Below, piece by piece: positions 6,341 through 6,400 of a DNA stretch of 6,400 nt. Below the pieces are notes generated by a model. The model did no database searches. It was not told the DNA's origin and worked only from the letters and a program-made list of their open reading frames with translations. The position numbers and the translations under genes are program-made. Source of the DNA: Prevotella sp. (GTDB lineage: Bacteria > Bacteroidota > Bacteroidia > Bacteroidales > Bacteroidaceae). The stretch covers positions 1 to 6,400 of the forward strand of contig JAFLSH010000173.1 in the NCBI GenBank assembly GCA_022511055.1, given 5' to 3'. Position 1 is the first letter of the stretch, and every line of letters starts with the position of its first letter.

Positions 6341-6392
6341 CTTTCGAGTATGCCCTGGGATGTCTGCTGACACCCAAAGGCATACTCGAAAG
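6341..6392. terminator. Long near-perfect hairpin downstream of araB
   Basis: CTTTCGAGTATGCC (6341-6354) pairs perfectly with GGCATACTCGAAAG (6379-6392). Inside, after a small internal loop (C6355 against A6377-A6378), TGGG (6356-6359) pairs with CCCA (6373-6376), and past a bulged A6360, TGTC (6361-6364) pairs with GACA (6369-6372), closed by a TGCT loop (6365-6368): 22 pairs in all. On the + strand it is not followed by a T-run before the window ends. On the - strand the hairpin is followed by GATTTTTAGG, so it could serve as an intrinsic terminator for a gene converging from the right. It begins 35 bases after the araB stop and may also end or stabilise the operon message. A dispersed palindromic repeat is the main alternative. 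Confidence 0.5.
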
Positions 6393-6400
6393 CTATTGAG

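Noticed and set aside
5868..6383. 171-residue open frame on the - strand over the end of araB and the hairpin
   Set aside because: It is mostly a shadow of araB; its first residues are only the translated hairpin sequence, with no conserved motif.
6166..6399. 77-residue + strand open frame overlapping the araB end
   Set aside because: Out of frame with araB for most of its length and then only reads through the spacer and hairpin.
1..6400. CRISPR array, tRNA, rRNA, insertion sequence or phage genes
   Set aside because: No regularly spaced repeats, no cloverleaf-like sequence and no transposase or integrase motifs were seen; genes fill nearly all of the window.

Overview
The window is an L-arabinose catabolism operon from a member of the Bacteroidota, most likely a Prevotella/Bacteroides-type gut organism. 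This rests on three things: the regulator is the Nudix-winged-helix AraR found in Bacteroides rather than an E. coli AraC-type or Bacillus GntR-type protein; the gene order is transporter, araR, araD, araA, araB on one strand; and leaders before start codons are A-rich with little Shine-Dalgarno sequence. Coding regions are moderately GC-rich with many C/G third positions, while the gaps between genes are AT-rich or carry low-complexity C/G-tract repeats. That pattern suits Prevotella better than low-GC Bacteroides, but genus is an inference.

Layout, all on the + strand. 1-1509: 3'-terminal 502 codons of a sodium:solute symporter (SSS family), cut at the window edge, probably the arabinose importer. 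1519-2193: araR, the arabinose-sensing repressor. 2205-2909: araD, L-ribulose-5-phosphate 4-epimerase. 2910-3041: a gap with two repeat-like C/G-tract elements. 3042-4583: araA, L-arabinose isomerase; an in-frame upstream ATG at 2991 is judged not to be the start. 4584-4712: a gap with a strong stem-loop and a third copy of half of its stem. 4713-6305: an FGGY-family kinase, L-ribulokinase (araB). 6306-6400: a spacer with a long, almost perfect hairpin at 6341-6392.

Together the genes form a complete route: L-arabinose enters through the symporter, AraA converts it to L-ribulose, AraB phosphorylates this to L-ribulose 5-phosphate, and AraD epimerises it to D-xylulose 5-phosphate for the pentose phosphate pathway. 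AraR sits inside the operon and probably controls its own synthesis; its Nudix domain has lost the catalytic glutamates, in keeping with a sugar-sensing role. The main promoter and AraR operator should lie upstream, outside the window.

I see no novel system here: the pathway is known and its enzymes look intact. The less explained parts are the three non-coding stretches, which carry inverted repeats that could tune araA and araB expression or end the transcript. No tRNA, rRNA, CRISPR array, insertion sequence or attachment site was seen.
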